Assembly (NCBI GenBank): GCA_013433145.1
Contig: CM024174.1
Span: 9,766,336 to 9,830,335 of the forward strand
DNA length: 64,000 nucleotides
Direction of reading: 5' to 3'
Origin: Ascaris suum
Lineage: Eukaryota > Nematoda > Chromadorea > Rhabditida > Ascarididae
Part shown: positions 1 through 12,991 of the stretch, piece after piece
Layout: each line of letters starts with the position of its first letter
Numbering within the stretch: the stretch's first letter is position 1
Notes under the pieces: model-generated
The model's database searches: none
What the model was told of the DNA's origin: nothing
What the model saw: the letters and a program-made list of their open reading frames with translations, nothing else
Made by a program: the position numbers and the translations under genes

Positions 1-2594
1 ATAGGCGCTACGAGCTAAGAACTTTCCGCCGTTTCTTTTCAACAAGCCGATTTCCTTGCCGATTTGTGCTAAAGGGCGGATCAGTGAAATTATGATGGCA
101 GTTCCCAGGATTTTATTATTTGCAAGAAACAAATGAAACTGATCGATGAGATGGACGAAATGCAAGAACACATATCATGCCATATCCTGTAGCGTGCCCC
201 ATCAACTTGCTTTAGCTGATAAATGGTGTGTACTCACTGAAAAACTACAACGAACATTCGTTTTTCTAGGATAAAAGCACTCTCAAACTCATGTCACTCG
301 ATGGCTGAGCGTCAGTGTTTTTTTTGTTTATTTATCTTTTTTTCTTCAAGAAATAGCCATGATTTGCTCCACGATCCGAAGAGCAAACGAATGCAAATAC
401 GTGCGAGGAGAGCTGACTGGAAACCTACTTCCGCATTTCATCCTGCACGGGCCAAAAGATGGTCAAAGGTCCAGAATCTGATTGCGACACCTAGTGGTGC
501 GTCTCGGTGGTTCCCGAAAAGCTGCCTTTTTGATGTAATGTCTTACGATGCAGCAGATTTCGCATTTACAGATTAGTCATCGCGTATCTATGTCAGTAAG
601 CCAAAAGTTAGCGAAGATTTCACTGTGGGAGGTATTAAATTTTTGCAAAATCGACACAATTTCAGGTTTCTTCGTCGAACCTATTGACCTCTAGTCCCAA
701 TCGTTTGGCGGACATACACGCACGCATACATATGCAAAGCAGTGGGGACGCCAAATGCGGTATTGAATAATTTGCGGAGTTCCATCTGATGAGACTGGCG
801 AAGTATGCGTTTTTTGTCGGCTTCGTCAATTTTCCATCCCTTTGGAAAGGTATGAGTGCACAAGGCTCCAGAAGGGACGGTACCATAGGCGCCCTGCACC
901 TTTCTTGCTCAAAAGTCATTTTGAGAAGTTAGTGATAAAATGTTGACTGAGCTGAATACTACGTCAACATCAATCTTATTAGTGTGCATTGCGCAAGCAT
1001 CTTTGGTGATCTCTGTCTTAAAAGTATCGGATAGATGGGCATGCTCACACATCGACATGATGTCAGTACGATGTGCTTTAGATGGCGAATTTGCAAAATC
1101 GCATAAAAAGAGGCGATGAAATAATGAATTATATATTTCTTCCTGCATCAACGATGCTTATATTATTTTTTTCCAACATATGCATTCAATGCGAATGAAA
1201 TTCGCACTCAAATGTTCTGATGCAACTAAAACAAGTGTTCACGAAAGTAATATGGTGTGGACGCGACAATACAAGGCAGTTTGTGCCTATTAAATTTCAT
1301 CACCTTCGGTACCACAGTTCGGAATTTGAGGACCGTTTGATTGAAAGGTGCAGTAGGGCGCACGAAAATGCAGTGGACTTAGCTGGCAAGAGCATGGGAT
1401 GTTGGCAGCATGTAGCCTTCGATCCATCTAGAGGAAGAGCACACAGTTGCCTATGATGGCATCAGCAACACTAACGATGGCAGATGGCCGTTTTACATTC
1501 CACGGATGCAAAAATGTTCAACAACAATGCCCATCCACATATTTTTCTTTATGTTCTCTCATTATCCTTGATTATTTAAGTGATCGTGAAAACCATAAAT
1601 ACTTTACAATCATTTCACATGGGAATCTTCAACACTCCTGTGTTTTCAGCACCTGTTTGTTTTGAACTGTTCTTCTCCAATGCACTGAATAACATTCGAT
1701 CGCTATTTCGTTTTCAATGAAAGACGAGAAAGATGTTCTGAGAAAGGAGTTTAGAAATAGAAGGAAAAAGGAGTACGACGAGAGAAAATGTCTCCACAAT
1801 TGGACAGCTTTATCGGCGAAACACTGCTTTGAGAAGTAATCAATTGAGATCAACAACCAGTGCCAGTGTAATGTTAATTGCTTAGTTTTGGTTACAGAAC
1901 TACTAAACAGCCAAATAGCACGAGCCGCATTCCATAGCTGGTTCTTGCGGCCCACTCTAGCCACTTTCTTTAATTCGCCGCTCACCAGTACTCTCTCCTC
2001 TCATCCACTTAGAACGGAGTTTGTTCTTTTTTTTTGTCGATTGGCTCCTTCATAGAGTTTTCATCGTCGTAAGCGACAATTTGCGCAAATCTCACTGAGC
2101 AGATTGTAGTGCTGTGTACTATTTTTGGCATCAGAAATGAAGAGTGACTCACTGAGCTCTACAAATTCAGCATGTTATCAGCATCGCCTTCTTAGAGAAA
2201 AATAAATCGTAAAATAATGCAAAGTAATAAATATAATGTGATCCTGATTGGGCTAGAGTAGGGAAAAGCGGATAACGTTTCCAAGAGAGAGGATGTCCAA
2301 CAACTACTACTTGTTGCAAAGTGATCTTCACAAATGAGCTTGATAAATGCAATTTTTTCATACATCCTTCGAGCTCATCTTCTACGCAATAATCTTAGAT
2401 GACTGCAAGCAATCACAGATCGTTGTGAAGGATATGACAAACGTCATTCAATCATAAAGTGCTGCGGGTCACATTCAGTGGTTATTGAACTTCAGTTATT
2501 AAGTTCACAGTTTGTTTCGTGCAATCATTATCTCTCTTGGTGATTACACCGACGCTGGGCAAGTCTTGGCCGAAAATCTACTGTAACTTTGAAG
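1..2594. other. No supported gene
   Basis: AT-rich sequence with only short random open frames on both strands. A stretch after an acceptor-like site at 656 is open for 33 codons but has no donor. Nothing recognisable. Confidence 0.5.
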
Positions 2595-2702
2595 TCAATG
2601 CAGATTCTGATCTTGGCTGCTGCCTTGCAAACGAGCGCATCCTGCTGTCCAATCCGATGCATCAACTCCCCCAATAAGTCTATATTTAGGTTTTTTTTTC
2701 AG

Positions 2703-2776
2703 CTCTTTCGAAACAACATTTTGGCCTTTGACCTGTGAAGTTTTAATGGAATTATTTCGCTTTAAATTGCCCAACA
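2703..2776 (+). CDS. Exon-like segment, unknown
   Basis: A very strong acceptor (tttttttttcag) and donor (A|gtgaga) bound 74 bases. One frame is open (SFETTFWPLTCEVLMELF...), phase 2 in and phase 1 out. No partner exon was identified, and the opposite strand is also open here. Confidence 0.18.
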
Positions 2777-2969
2777 GTGAGAGTAGCATTAAAGGCTTTC
2801 GTTTTGCATGAGATATTTCGTCGCTGGTTCTCTGGAAAGGTTCCTCGAAGGTTGGGTTTTCTGAAAATAAGGTTATACGAATACCCTTCATAACTGTACT
2901 CACTGTGATTGCAATCCTCCGACTCACGAACACTGCATATCGTTATGTAAACTAGTAGCAAGGGCGATT

Positions 2970-3436
2970 TTGTTTACCTGGGGTGTGGAATCCTCACTTT
3001 CCAGGCTACAGCCTCGAACTAAATGCACTTCAGTCAAATCTTCGTTCTTTTTACGGTCATTATTGGTGCTAATGTGTTTGGTGCTTTCCTCGAGCTACTC
3101 AGCCAAGAAAGCATCCCTCTCATCTTCTAAACCCCGATCCCGCTCTCGTGCCAGTGCTTCATGGATGTTGAACGTGCCAACGATCAGCATGTCTCTATGT
3201 GCTGCATCCAATTACTCATCTGTTGACACGGATTAACTGAAATCTACTGCTGCGAACTGATCGCGAGCGTCCGCCCAGTTACGGATTTCCCGGCGTTTGG
3301 TGGTGTTAGGTTCATGAGTGGCTTTACTGCCGTACAAGTGTTCTGGCGTAACTAGAGTCTCAAGAAGGTTGAAAGCAGTCGCATCAGCTCTAGATAAGAA
3401 ATGCAGTTTCTGCAGTTCCTCGCTAGCTGCATGCAC
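2970..3436 (-). pseudogene. Decayed coding stretch, three in-frame stops
   Basis: From 3436 down to about 2970 one minus-strand frame reads like protein throughout (EELQKLHFLSRADATAF, then IHEALARERDRGLEDERD) without a frame change, but is broken by TAA at 3233-3235, a second TAA shortly after, and a TAG near 3118. It is charged and helix-like, with a CAG|gtaaac donor at the end. No family is recognised; an old retroelement or gene fragment is possible. Confidence 0.25.
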
Positions 3437-6400
3437 AGTTTAGAATTGAATTCAAATGCCTTTCGATACGATAGTATTTTCCCCGATTTCGGCGAAATTC
3501 TTGCCGCTGACCTTCCACCAATTTAAAAAAAATCCATCTTCTGTTATGAACAATCGACGACAGTAGCCATTTTTTCTCTACCTCATTCCATTTTTTGGTC
3601 TTAAGCACTCAATCTTAAATCGTGAACGGCATACGCACGTCTGTCATTCAGCATTACCTTGAGAAATGTCGAATATTTTAGAAGATGCTCGTGAATCTTC
3701 AATCGCTGAGATAAATATACATTTGAAGATAAAATGCTTGCAGAGGAGTCGATCAGCTGAATGCATGGGGCCACTGACAAAAGGAGACTGGCTAACGGCA
3801 GAAGTGACGCCAGATGAGCTATTTGCAACTATGCCAGTCTTTGAATGTTCGAAGTATGCACATGGATATGTTTGTTGATTATGCGGAAAGTATAAGTAAA
3901 CAATCTCCGCATTGATTTGCAAATAATTTTCCACTTTTTTTTTTTTCATTGACATAGGGAAGAGCCGAGGAATAAGCTCACAATGAACAAGATATTCGTC
4001 TTACAAAAGGCAAGACATTGGAAACCTCATTATCTGCTGCGAAGCATAAAAGAATAAACGAGTGCAGAAGTGCGGCATTGCGGCTGTCACTATGTTTGCT
4101 TCTTCAATTGGCGATGCTCACCAGACGGACAGATGAAATGGAAACAAATAATGAACGCCTGTAATATAATGCGTTTTAGTCGATTTCATCTACGGCACAA
4201 GCTTTCTGCACGAAGTTCTCTTTTACAAGTTCGCTTTTTTGTCAGACGAATCGGTGCGATATTGAATTCAACCGGTTGTAAAAGCCATGCGAAGTCCTGT
4301 GCACATTAAGGCACGATTAACTCGTATCCCAAATTGCTATGAGCCTCGACATTTCTTGTTCGAGTTCGACTACAGCGAGCAAATTCCACAGCGGGAGCCT
4401 CATTGATTCTCGATTTGAGACTACTAGGCAAACGCGAGGAGAAGTTTACACAATGTCACGGCGTTTCCTAATCTATTATCAAGATTTGCAAGAGTCCATA
4501 ATCAGCACATAATGAGCGTTGATGTCGCCTATAGTTATTTCACCACGCACATCTCTTTAGACGCCTCATACTTGCCAGATGTTGATGTGCCCGGAGAAGG
4601 ATGTTGCCGCCTTCATGCGTCCACCATATTCACTTCCCCTTGAAGATTTCAGACTTCAAACGAAGATTTTTTGTCCACTTGCTGGAAAATTGCAAACCAC
4701 AACGCTTCTCTGTCAATCGAAATGCTTTATCATGGCGGTCCATCACGAAGGTGAAACACTCTACAACGCGAGCGTTACTACACTGATGCCTTCACATTGA
4801 AAAAAGGATGCATACCTTAACATCAATTATTAACCTTTCTGAATGTCGCTGGCTGAAAATCACTTGCCACGCGAGCATTGACCGAGAAGTTCGGATGAAT
4901 GCGTTTATGCAGTTGCCAGCAGAGGAAGCAGTCCTCAGTTATGCGTTAATGCCACTACTACATGCCTAAATTATGAACTGTTAATTGGTCATTCCCATGG
5001 TACGTATCATATTCTCCTGTGGTGGTGGAGTTCGTGGGTGTGGTTAGCTTGCTGAAGCCATAAAAGCTGAGCCTCAAGACCGAGAATAAAAAATTAAAAC
5101 ATAGTAAAAAGTTAAGCTTTCAAGCACCATTATGGTAATTAGGAAGCCGCCAAAAGTGCTACGTTTTTACAGTTTATCCCAACGTGTCTTAACATTCACA
5201 AGTGTCTTTTCCATCACTCTAAGCATATGTGATGTACTGCTGTGAAATTCGAAATTACCGTCCTGCAAAATCAGGGGTATATAGACTCACATTAATTGTG
5301 CAATGAGCAAATAGTTCTCAACAAGGTCATTTTCAGCAATTCCAATTTTGAATCAATTTCTTTAGCACTGAATTGCTTGTTGCAGTATGGTTGGAAATGA
5401 TTGAAGCAACCACTTTCTTTGTGATTGATGAAAGAGATGCTCCACTGTTCATTATCAAAGAAGAAAATAGTCGTTGCTAGACATCATCATTACAGTACTT
5501 GTTTTCAGACATTTCTGGTGCAGGAATCACGAACATAGACATCGTGTGAAAGTGCCGGTCCACTTCTCTGTAGGACAGAAATTGGTACCATCTATCAATA
5601 AATGGGAAAGTGTCCGAAGTGGAATGGCTAATGGGATTGTCGGCATGAGTTTCTTGGTAGCAGAGAGATCCAAAAATTCAAAACAACTCTTAGTTATTTT
5701 AACTTCTGTCGTTCACGCTTTCATTTTGTTAGATGGGGTCAGCAGATTTCGCTCGTTTCTAGCACTTCTCAAGTACTTCTTGGGATGGTAGAGGAATGAG
5801 GGGAATGAATCCTTCACCTCCATAAGCGAGCGGTGTGCAGTGTTTTGATTATTATACGGTACGGCTGAGCTGTGAGCGCAGGAATAATAACTTTCTTATA
5901 TCTCTTTAATGAGTTTACATTTTGTGGTATCATTCAAGAAAGCTATAAGACAGAAAGCGATGAAAATTGCAGGAACGGGAACGACTACCGTTGGATGTGA
6001 CGATAGCCGTTTCCGTTTCTGTAATTTTCGTCGCTTTGTATGGAGCATCTAGTAGTGGCATCCGCATTGCAATGCGCAAGAAGCAGCTAGCTGATATGAT
6101 GCAATAACGAAGGCAGCTTGCCGGACGCAGCCATGATCCATGCATTACTGTACAGTCTCTGATTTCTATTCCGGTTGTGATTTTGTATGGTCCAATTAAG
6201 ATTTCAAATCGTGCTTCACATACAGCATCATTTCAGTGGGTAAACGAGACATTCTTATTTGTAATCCGGTTATCCTCTTCGTGTATTTCAAGAAGTTGTC
6301 GGACTGCCACAGTTATGTTTTGTTTTCATCGCCGTCATCGCATTTAAGTTCTGCAAACAAAGACCAAATCGAGCTAGGGAGACTGCTGAAAATCCTTTCA

Positions 6401-7987
6401 TGGTCACCTGTAACTTCGCCACTGTGGGTTTTCATTCGCTTCCAATTATTTATTCGCCGACAAGAGGGAGAAGCATAATGACGTCTCAGAAAGGTTTAAA
6501 GGTTGGGCGAAGCCTGTAGATGACTTTGCCGAGCAGCCGATTGCAAGGATGTCAAAAGAAGAATGAGTCGATGTGGATTCATACGTTTTCGCATTGAACA
6601 GTAGGCTTGTTAATTCTGCTGTGACAAAGAAGCTATTTCGTTTCCGATCTTCATTCGACTCCGCAAATTCTACCCTAAGTTGCGTTACTTCTTTCGAAGA
6701 AGATTAACTCTTTTGCTTCTAAAACATCTACCAAAGCATCATTGGAAGGGGTGTGCAGAAGGACCTTTCTTCTTCTGTCTCTATCCCCTGCGTTTACACC
6801 TACTCACATAACCGAAAAGTCGACACACTACGGCGTAAGCACATGCGCTTTCCCACAAGTTTACGAAATACGACTACAAGCTCCATTCACAATATTTGCG
6901 TCACCCTGAAGATACTCCTGTGCTACTTCTGAACAAGTTCAGTCGATGCAAGTTTCATTTCATGCTTCGTTGTCGCATGAGGCTTAATAATCAATGCTTC
7001 GTGAGGATGAAGCTTTCCGTCTCGATAGGAGAAGAGGGAGAATTTTGGAGAAAGAGGAGGCTAAGATTACGTCGGTTTGAGTTTCTGGTTAATTCAAAAC
7101 CGATAGAGAAAATGAGTTGCGAGACTCAGCCGAGGATTACATTTTCCTGAGAATGCATTGTGCACAAATAAACGGCATTACTTTTTATTAGAGTAAACAA
7201 TTTAAAAAGCATGAATATTTAAAGCTGACAGCTCGTGGCACCACATCCAAGCGCAGAATCCACTCTGGAGTTCTTGACTCACTGAGAAATGCTGCTCTTT
7301 CAACAGTGTTCTTCGCCCTTTTATGGAAGGCTTATAGTGTTTGCAACGTTTCTTCTAAATGAATTTCCTGGCGGGATCCAGAAAAATCAGTGCGATCGGA
7401 GAAGGGTAGGCGGTGGAATTCCTCGACTAGAAAAGAGCAACAATCGTCAACTGGTGTTGAGTGCATTCTCGCTGTCAACATGAAGAGTGCATTACATATA
7501 TGATGACTCAGCGTAGTCTCAGCTGGAAGACTGCTGCTTTATTGCGCACATCTCTCGCTAATCGCACACTATAGCCGTTTGGTTTGTACAGGGATGCATG
7601 GCTCAAAGTAACAGACATCTGCAAGTGAGCATAAAAACAACTGCGAGGGCACTTTGCTTTAATGATGGGAACCCGCTGAAGAGTAAAATTTATCTACATT
7701 AGGAAACAAAAAGAAACAATGCAAATAGCAGTACCGTTTAGTGGAATTTCGAAAAGAAAACGCTCGGATTTCTGTGAATCAGAGTCTATCTATTTGCAAT
7801 GAAGTAAATATTTTTACGAAAGCCGAAATAATTCGCTGCCGAATGTTCTTAGATATTCCGTGTACTCTCTTATGAAATCTTTTCGAGGGAGTTTTTTCTT
7901 ATTTTTCGAGCCATTATTGCCCTCGATTGTACAATAAGACGAACGCTTTGCATACACTGTGTATGTAATAAGAGCTCACATTTTCAG
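3437..7987. other. No supported gene
   Basis: Several frames of 60 to 105 codons occur (for example 5474-5791, plus strand, after a ttttcag), but none has two convincing splice borders or a recognisable product. It is probably intergenic or intronic. Confidence 0.4.
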
Positions 7988-8194
7988 GGCATTGCCAATA
8001 AGAGTAAATGCAACATTGTCTATTTGATTGTGCCCAACTTTAGCTACCACCTGAGGGCTCCATTTAAGCACAATGGTGTGATGGACTATCAGTGCGCTCA
8101 GCGACCTTCGAACAAAAATTCACAAGCGGTCCCAGTGGCTGTCATACGCCTTTTTCCCAGGGGGTCAGTTGCCGATGGGAGTAAGGCGGGCAAG
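7988..8194 (+). CDS. Exon-like segment, unknown product
   Basis: Acceptor cacattttcag and donor AAG|gtgaag bound 69 open codons, phase 0 both sides. The peptide (KSKCNIVYLIVPNFSYHL ... MDYQCAQRPSNKNSQAVP) is balanced in composition and richer in G+C than its surroundings. If not spliced it runs on to a stop at 8231. No family was recognised and no neighbouring exon was found. Confidence 0.33.
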
Positions 8195-9183
8195 GTGAAG
8201 GTAAAACTAAAACAAAATCGCACCAGTGGATAGCAACGCGAATTAATCATCGTTGCATGTGCATGAACTACATCTTACATTTCGATAAATTCAGCCCTTG
8301 GGTAGCGTGAAGCAGCTATCATAGAGTGCATAGAATTCAAATATTTCTTTTGATTTTCACCCTCCAGTAGCAGGACTATAATTTGTAAGTTTGCGGAAAA
8401 GCGAAGACACTTAATGTTGTTATTTTCAACTTGCTGAGCTACTTCATTTCATCGAGGCAAATGGCACCTGCGCAGGTGCGAAACGACGATTGAACGACAA
8501 TCATAGTAAAACGTTGGCAGCAAATCGTCGACAGCAGCTTTTGGGTGAAGCACACAAAGCCAAAAATTGGTACGCTTGTCCACTGCAATGCAATGGTTTT
8601 TTGACCATCGCTATCGGTCGCAGAATCTTGCATGTTTGTTCAGATGTCGGTTTAAATAATATTCGTTTAGTGGAGATTTCGCTTTATTGGTCACTTCAAT
8701 TGAATTTCATTCGCAACAATGGTCACATTTTTCGTATCTCCGAACTAAAAATTATTTTTGTGTATATATATAGCTGTTTAAATGTAGTCGAAATATGAAA
8801 GAATAATTTGTGTTTGTTGGCTGGATTGCCTGCTAACTTCCACAAAATCAAATCTCCTTCTGGATCGAACATTAGGGTTAAATGGTGCGCTTCTCACTAC
8901 TAAGGATGCATGGCGCCTGCAATAATTCGTTTACTTGTTTGCTGGATTTTGGCGATATGAGGAACTCACTGTGATTCTACGTGAACTCGTGCTGAAAGCA
9001 GACTTTCTTCATGAGCCCACGTTGCCAGCCGTTACTCGCGACTGGTGTTTAGTGTAGTCGTGTTTTTTATTGATTACAGGCGGGGTGTTTTCTGGACAGC
9101 CTATCCATAACTCGTAACCATATTTCATCTATTCTGAATGGCTTTCAACTACCAATGATCCTTGAACGGCAGCTGCGTCAACG

Positions 9184-9184
<1 letters not shown>

Positions 9185-9276
<92 letters not shown>
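9185..9276. repeat. (TA)46 microsatellite
   Basis: An uninterrupted TA dinucleotide run of 92 bases, followed to about 9340 by a degenerate TA/CA/TG-rich tail. Open frames of alternating Ile-Tyr over it are artefacts. Confidence 0.97.
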
Positions 9277-9277
<1 letters not shown>

Positions 9278-10041
9278 GTACTTATGCATAAACATATATA
9301 TGATGTATATGTGTGAATATATATGTACATGTACATATAATGTACAACTTACATAATTTGGGGAGTTGCCAACACGGACGAGGTTTGCAGAGGTGATGCA
9401 ACCATGACTAGATTTCATGTGCATATCAACTGGATATTATGGCCGCCAATTAGACATGTTGAAGGAAAAATACTCGTATTCCGTAAGAGCGTTTTCAACA
9501 CCTTTTGCAAAAGCAGAAGCATCGACCACTCCACATAGGGGCGACTTCTTATCTCTCATGATTTGCACAGAGCATTATAGGGAGTGTTTCCTAGATAGCG
9601 ATAGTCTGTTGGAGTGATGGGTGTTAAAGAATTGTATGGCAGATTGAAATAGTTTTTTTCCTTTAGCGTTTGGCCTCCCCACAGAGTGAGCTAAGCAATA
9701 AAGTGGATTAGAATTTCCTATTAATGTGCTAATGTGCACGAAGACTCTTGCTCAGTTTTAGTTTACTAATGAAAACGTTGCATATTTGCTATATCTCGTT
9801 GCAAAGGTAAGCCGATAAGCTACAACCACATTCAAACCAAAAAATTGCAGTGGCGTGACAATGAAGCGAACGGCCTAGCCGGTTGAGTGGCAAATGCGCA
9901 CGTGAAGAGCGTAGCGAAAGAATCGGCACGATATGAGCTTTTTACATTCTGCTCAGATGATGAGCTGATTTCACAAGATACCATAATTCTTTTGGAAGAA
10001 TTTGCAAATATCTTATTTATCCTATAATCTCATATTTCAAG

Positions 10042-10335
10042 TCATTCTAGAGCTAGTGCAAAATTCTCGAAAGAAGGAGTCTCCTCAGTGGTCTGAGAAG
10101 AAACATTTGAACCAGATATAGATGAGGATTTTTCCGCATCTAGCGGAACATGAGCTCTTCCGAAATTGCCGACTGGATAGAAAAGTTCGAGGATAGGAAG
10201 CTCAATATGATGGGTCCTGTAGCTAACAAATACCGCAGCTCTAATGTTATCACTTGTTGAGTGGAGACTCTTTGAGAAGGCGTGCGCGAGTAGATAAGTG
10301 GACAATACTATAGTACACGCTCTAAATATAGACTT
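10042..10335 (-). CDS. Terminal-exon-like segment, unknown
   Basis: After an acceptor tttttag, 97 codons are open to a TGA. The N-terminal part is hydrophobic (TIVLSTYLLAHAF). The end is Ser/Thr/Glu-rich (SSSISGSNVSSQTTEETP) and finishes FENFALALE. This looks like the C-terminal exon of a gene read from right to left; 11979-12095 may be an upstream exon. Confidence 0.28.
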   Translation of the reverse strand, partial: KSIFRACTIVLSTYLLAHAFSKSLHSTSDNIRAAVFVSYRTHHIELPILELFYPVGNFGRAHVPLDAEKSSSISGSNVSSQTTEETPSFENFALALE

Positions 10336-10490
10336 CTAAAAATCGATATGGATTTGATATAGATTTATCTGGTAATGGCAAAGTAAACCATTTACTTTTT
10401 ATGCATTTGGGGTTTAACTGCAAATCATGGCGATGAACTGTCATTAAACACCAACATGACTGCCTTCATTTCGACTGTGATAAATTTCAG

Positions 10491-10550
10491 GGCATCACCA
10501 ATAGGCGCTTCTATAGTATTTCTTGATTTGGGAAGGAAGCGGCTTCTGAG
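10491..10550 (+). CDS. Short exon-like segment, unknown
   Basis: Sixty bases between taaatttcag and GAG|gtgaga, phase 2 in and out, reading ASPIGASIVFLDLGRKRLL. Good splice borders; no partner found. Its first 13 bases resemble the start of the segment at 7988 (11 of 13 identical). Confidence 0.2.
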
Positions 10551-11978
10551 GTGAGAATTTTTCAACGCTTTTCTTATCTGGGCATTTCGTAAATCAGAAA
10601 TCCTTAAACATGCAAAACGTTCGTAGCAAACAATTACGAAACGTTTATTTCAGCCATTCAATTTTTCGACTTAATCAACAGGCTATGCATTATTAATTGA
10701 CGGCCTATGCGTTGGGAAGGTGGAGGCATTTTCTAAGGTGGACTGAAGTCAGACGTGAAAGTTAGACGACAGTTTTCAGCGGGCGAATGACAAAATTTGC
10801 TAACATTGCCAAATAGAGTGATTCGACAACCTTCAACCGGCGTATGCCCTATAATTGTGCGCAGCTGAGACGGCACGCTATGTTTGAATTAGTCGACGTG
10901 TTTTCCTAACGAGGTGAAGAAGGTGATGAAGAAGAACATGCTGATGACACAGCGTCGGCAGCGAGCTGTCTTAACGGTCAGCAGCCACGCCTCCTCCGAA
11001 GTATTAGCTAAATATATAAGGTGACCACTGTCCACTGACCATCCATCCCACTTCTGTAGCTCCTCCGTTCATCCTATACAAAAGCCAGTGCTTTCTGCAC
11101 TTTTACAATGAGCTCGTGAGGAATTTTTGAGAATATGAAAAGCTTCGTCTTTTGCAGAAACGCTACAATGTGCTATATATTGCTCCATATTCGTTTTTTA
11201 CTAATATGTTGGTGAACTCGTTTTAATTTGCAGACATTATATCCTTTGAAATCATATGCGTTTAAGCTTCGAAGTTGATCTCATTTTCAAGCGCTTCTCT
11301 CTATCATGTCATATATGATGGCTTTCTTGGTCTCTCATCACGAATCGCTTATGCGAGTCCTTTTTCTGCTCGCATTGCTGTATAGGCACTCGCGTCGTAT
11401 TATTTTACATGGCTTGCGCCAAGTATATTGAGCCTTCATTTGCAAGCTTGGGAGCGTTAGATTCATCTTCATCAAATTTCTCCTCCCCTACTATGCCTAC
11501 TGTTTCTGCGTCCAATTAGTATCGATTTTTTTTTCAGATCACTTGGCTAAATTTCATCAGTCGTTCATCACTCTTCCATTCACTTAGCGGATTTCTTATG
11601 GTAGTCTTATATGTCACTGGAAGCAAATCCAGTAGTCCTGTAGGCATTCCATTGCTACGGCAGCACACAGCGATACTCTGGCATCTCATCCATATGAGAA
11701 ACACATATGTGCATTTGTTACACGTGATGTCCAAAATTTGGCTTTGCATTGTCCACTTATGGTGAACTCCGATGGGTGTGGTCAGATTCATGGAGCAGAT
11801 TGCATATCCGATCTTAGCTGCGGTCTCATTCCATGCCTTCCAAAGTCGCCGAAATTCCTTTCATAGTTGTGAGTTTGTAGCTGTCCAAAATTTCTGAATG
11901 AAATCCGAAACTAGAAGGAAGATTACTGCATGCTTGATGACGGCAGAAGTTACTTAACGATATTTCCTTGAAGCTTAC

Positions 11979-12095
11979 GTAGAACTTGGTCAAAACTCTA
12001 ATATAGCCTAACGATCCTTTCTCAGCCGTGTCCGTGCGACCGAGAAATGAGCAATTAGAGAGGAATTGTAGTTCTGATGAGCTCACTCCGGTACA
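11979..12095 (-). CDS. Internal-exon-like segment, unknown
   Basis: Acceptor ctgccattag and strong donor TAC|gtaagc bound 39 open codons, phase 0 on both sides (CTGVSSSELQFLSNCSFLG ... GYIRVLTKFY). Minus-strand sequence below it (11536-11850) is also open and coding-like (RLWKAWNETAAKIGYA), but a stop separates the two. Confidence 0.28.
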
Positions 12096-12913
12096 CTAAT
12101 GGCAGGTATATGAATAAGAAAATGCAGAGAAGATTTTACGCTGATGTAAGGAATGAATAAAATTTCAATTAACAGCCACTGAGGTGCGTTCGAGTAGACG
12201 CTATCATGTTAGTCGCAGAGCAATTATTTTGAGGCCATGTCATCGATCTCGTCCGCCGCATTATTGCCATTTCAAAACCAAATGAACATATTCGCCGAAC
12301 TATCTGCTTTAAAGCCCAGTTATTGTTTTTTCCATAATGATTTAAAGGTGCATAGAGCACGCGATCGTGAACTGGCATATCTGTTTGTGACTTTGGAATT
12401 TACTTTTGCAGTCAATGCGAGCGACGGATCTCCTCCTTGTCTTATTGCAAGGAATTTTTCAACCATTTTATCATTCTATCGGTTGATTTGAGAATAGTAG
12501 AATGAGTTAAACGTGAACTGAAATCGGAACCTTCTCGAACACTTTTCTTAGTGACTCATTTTGCGCCCTCAGAAATTAGGGCCTTTCTGCTAGTTAGCAA
12601 GTTGCTCCTCTATGCGATGAAATTATCGAATAGGAGAACGTCGCGCGTTTACTAAAGCCAAGGGTTCATTTGATTTCGGCTTGCTATTCTACGATCAGAT
12701 AATTTAGTTTTCCATTTAGCTCCGTTTGAACGTGACGCAACACCTTTACGCGTGTTAGACAATTTCAGGTAGAATTATACAGAATGATGTGTCATTTCAA
12801 ATGCATTTCGAAATGATATTGCTTCGCAACCATGTATAATATCAATATTCCATGCAGTTAGTTAGTATTATTTCCAGGCACACTCCATTTGCCTCTATCG
12901 AATTACAAAAGCA

Positions 12914-12923
12914 GTGTTTTCAG
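12914..12923 (+). promoter_or_regulatory. Probable trans-splice (spliced leader) acceptor
   Basis: The sequence gtgttttcag ends eight bases upstream of the signal-peptide ATG. It fits the nematode acceptor consensus, and no coding frame leads into it, which is the usual arrangement for SL1 addition. cDNA carrying a leader at this point would confirm it. Confidence 0.5.
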
Positions 12924-12931
12924 GTCCATCG

Positions 12932-12991
12932 ATGAAGTTTTCACTGCTTTTGAGCGTCGTGCTTGCGGTTGCCGTATTTGCCGAAAGCGAG
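12932..12991 (+). CDS. Exon 1: signal peptide of the Gln/Cys-rich protein
   Basis: Twenty codons read MKFSLLLSVVLAVAVFAESE, a typical signal peptide with Lys-2, a Leu/Val core and a predicted cut after VFA. The exon ends GAG and is followed by a gttcgt donor, phase 0. The start is supported by an acceptor-like gttttcag eight bases before the ATG, suggesting trans-splicing of a spliced leader. No other in-frame ATG lies between that acceptor and this one. The next exon is 3.4 kb away, so the link is inferred from phase and from the Cys/Gln content of the exons that follow. Confidence 0.75.
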
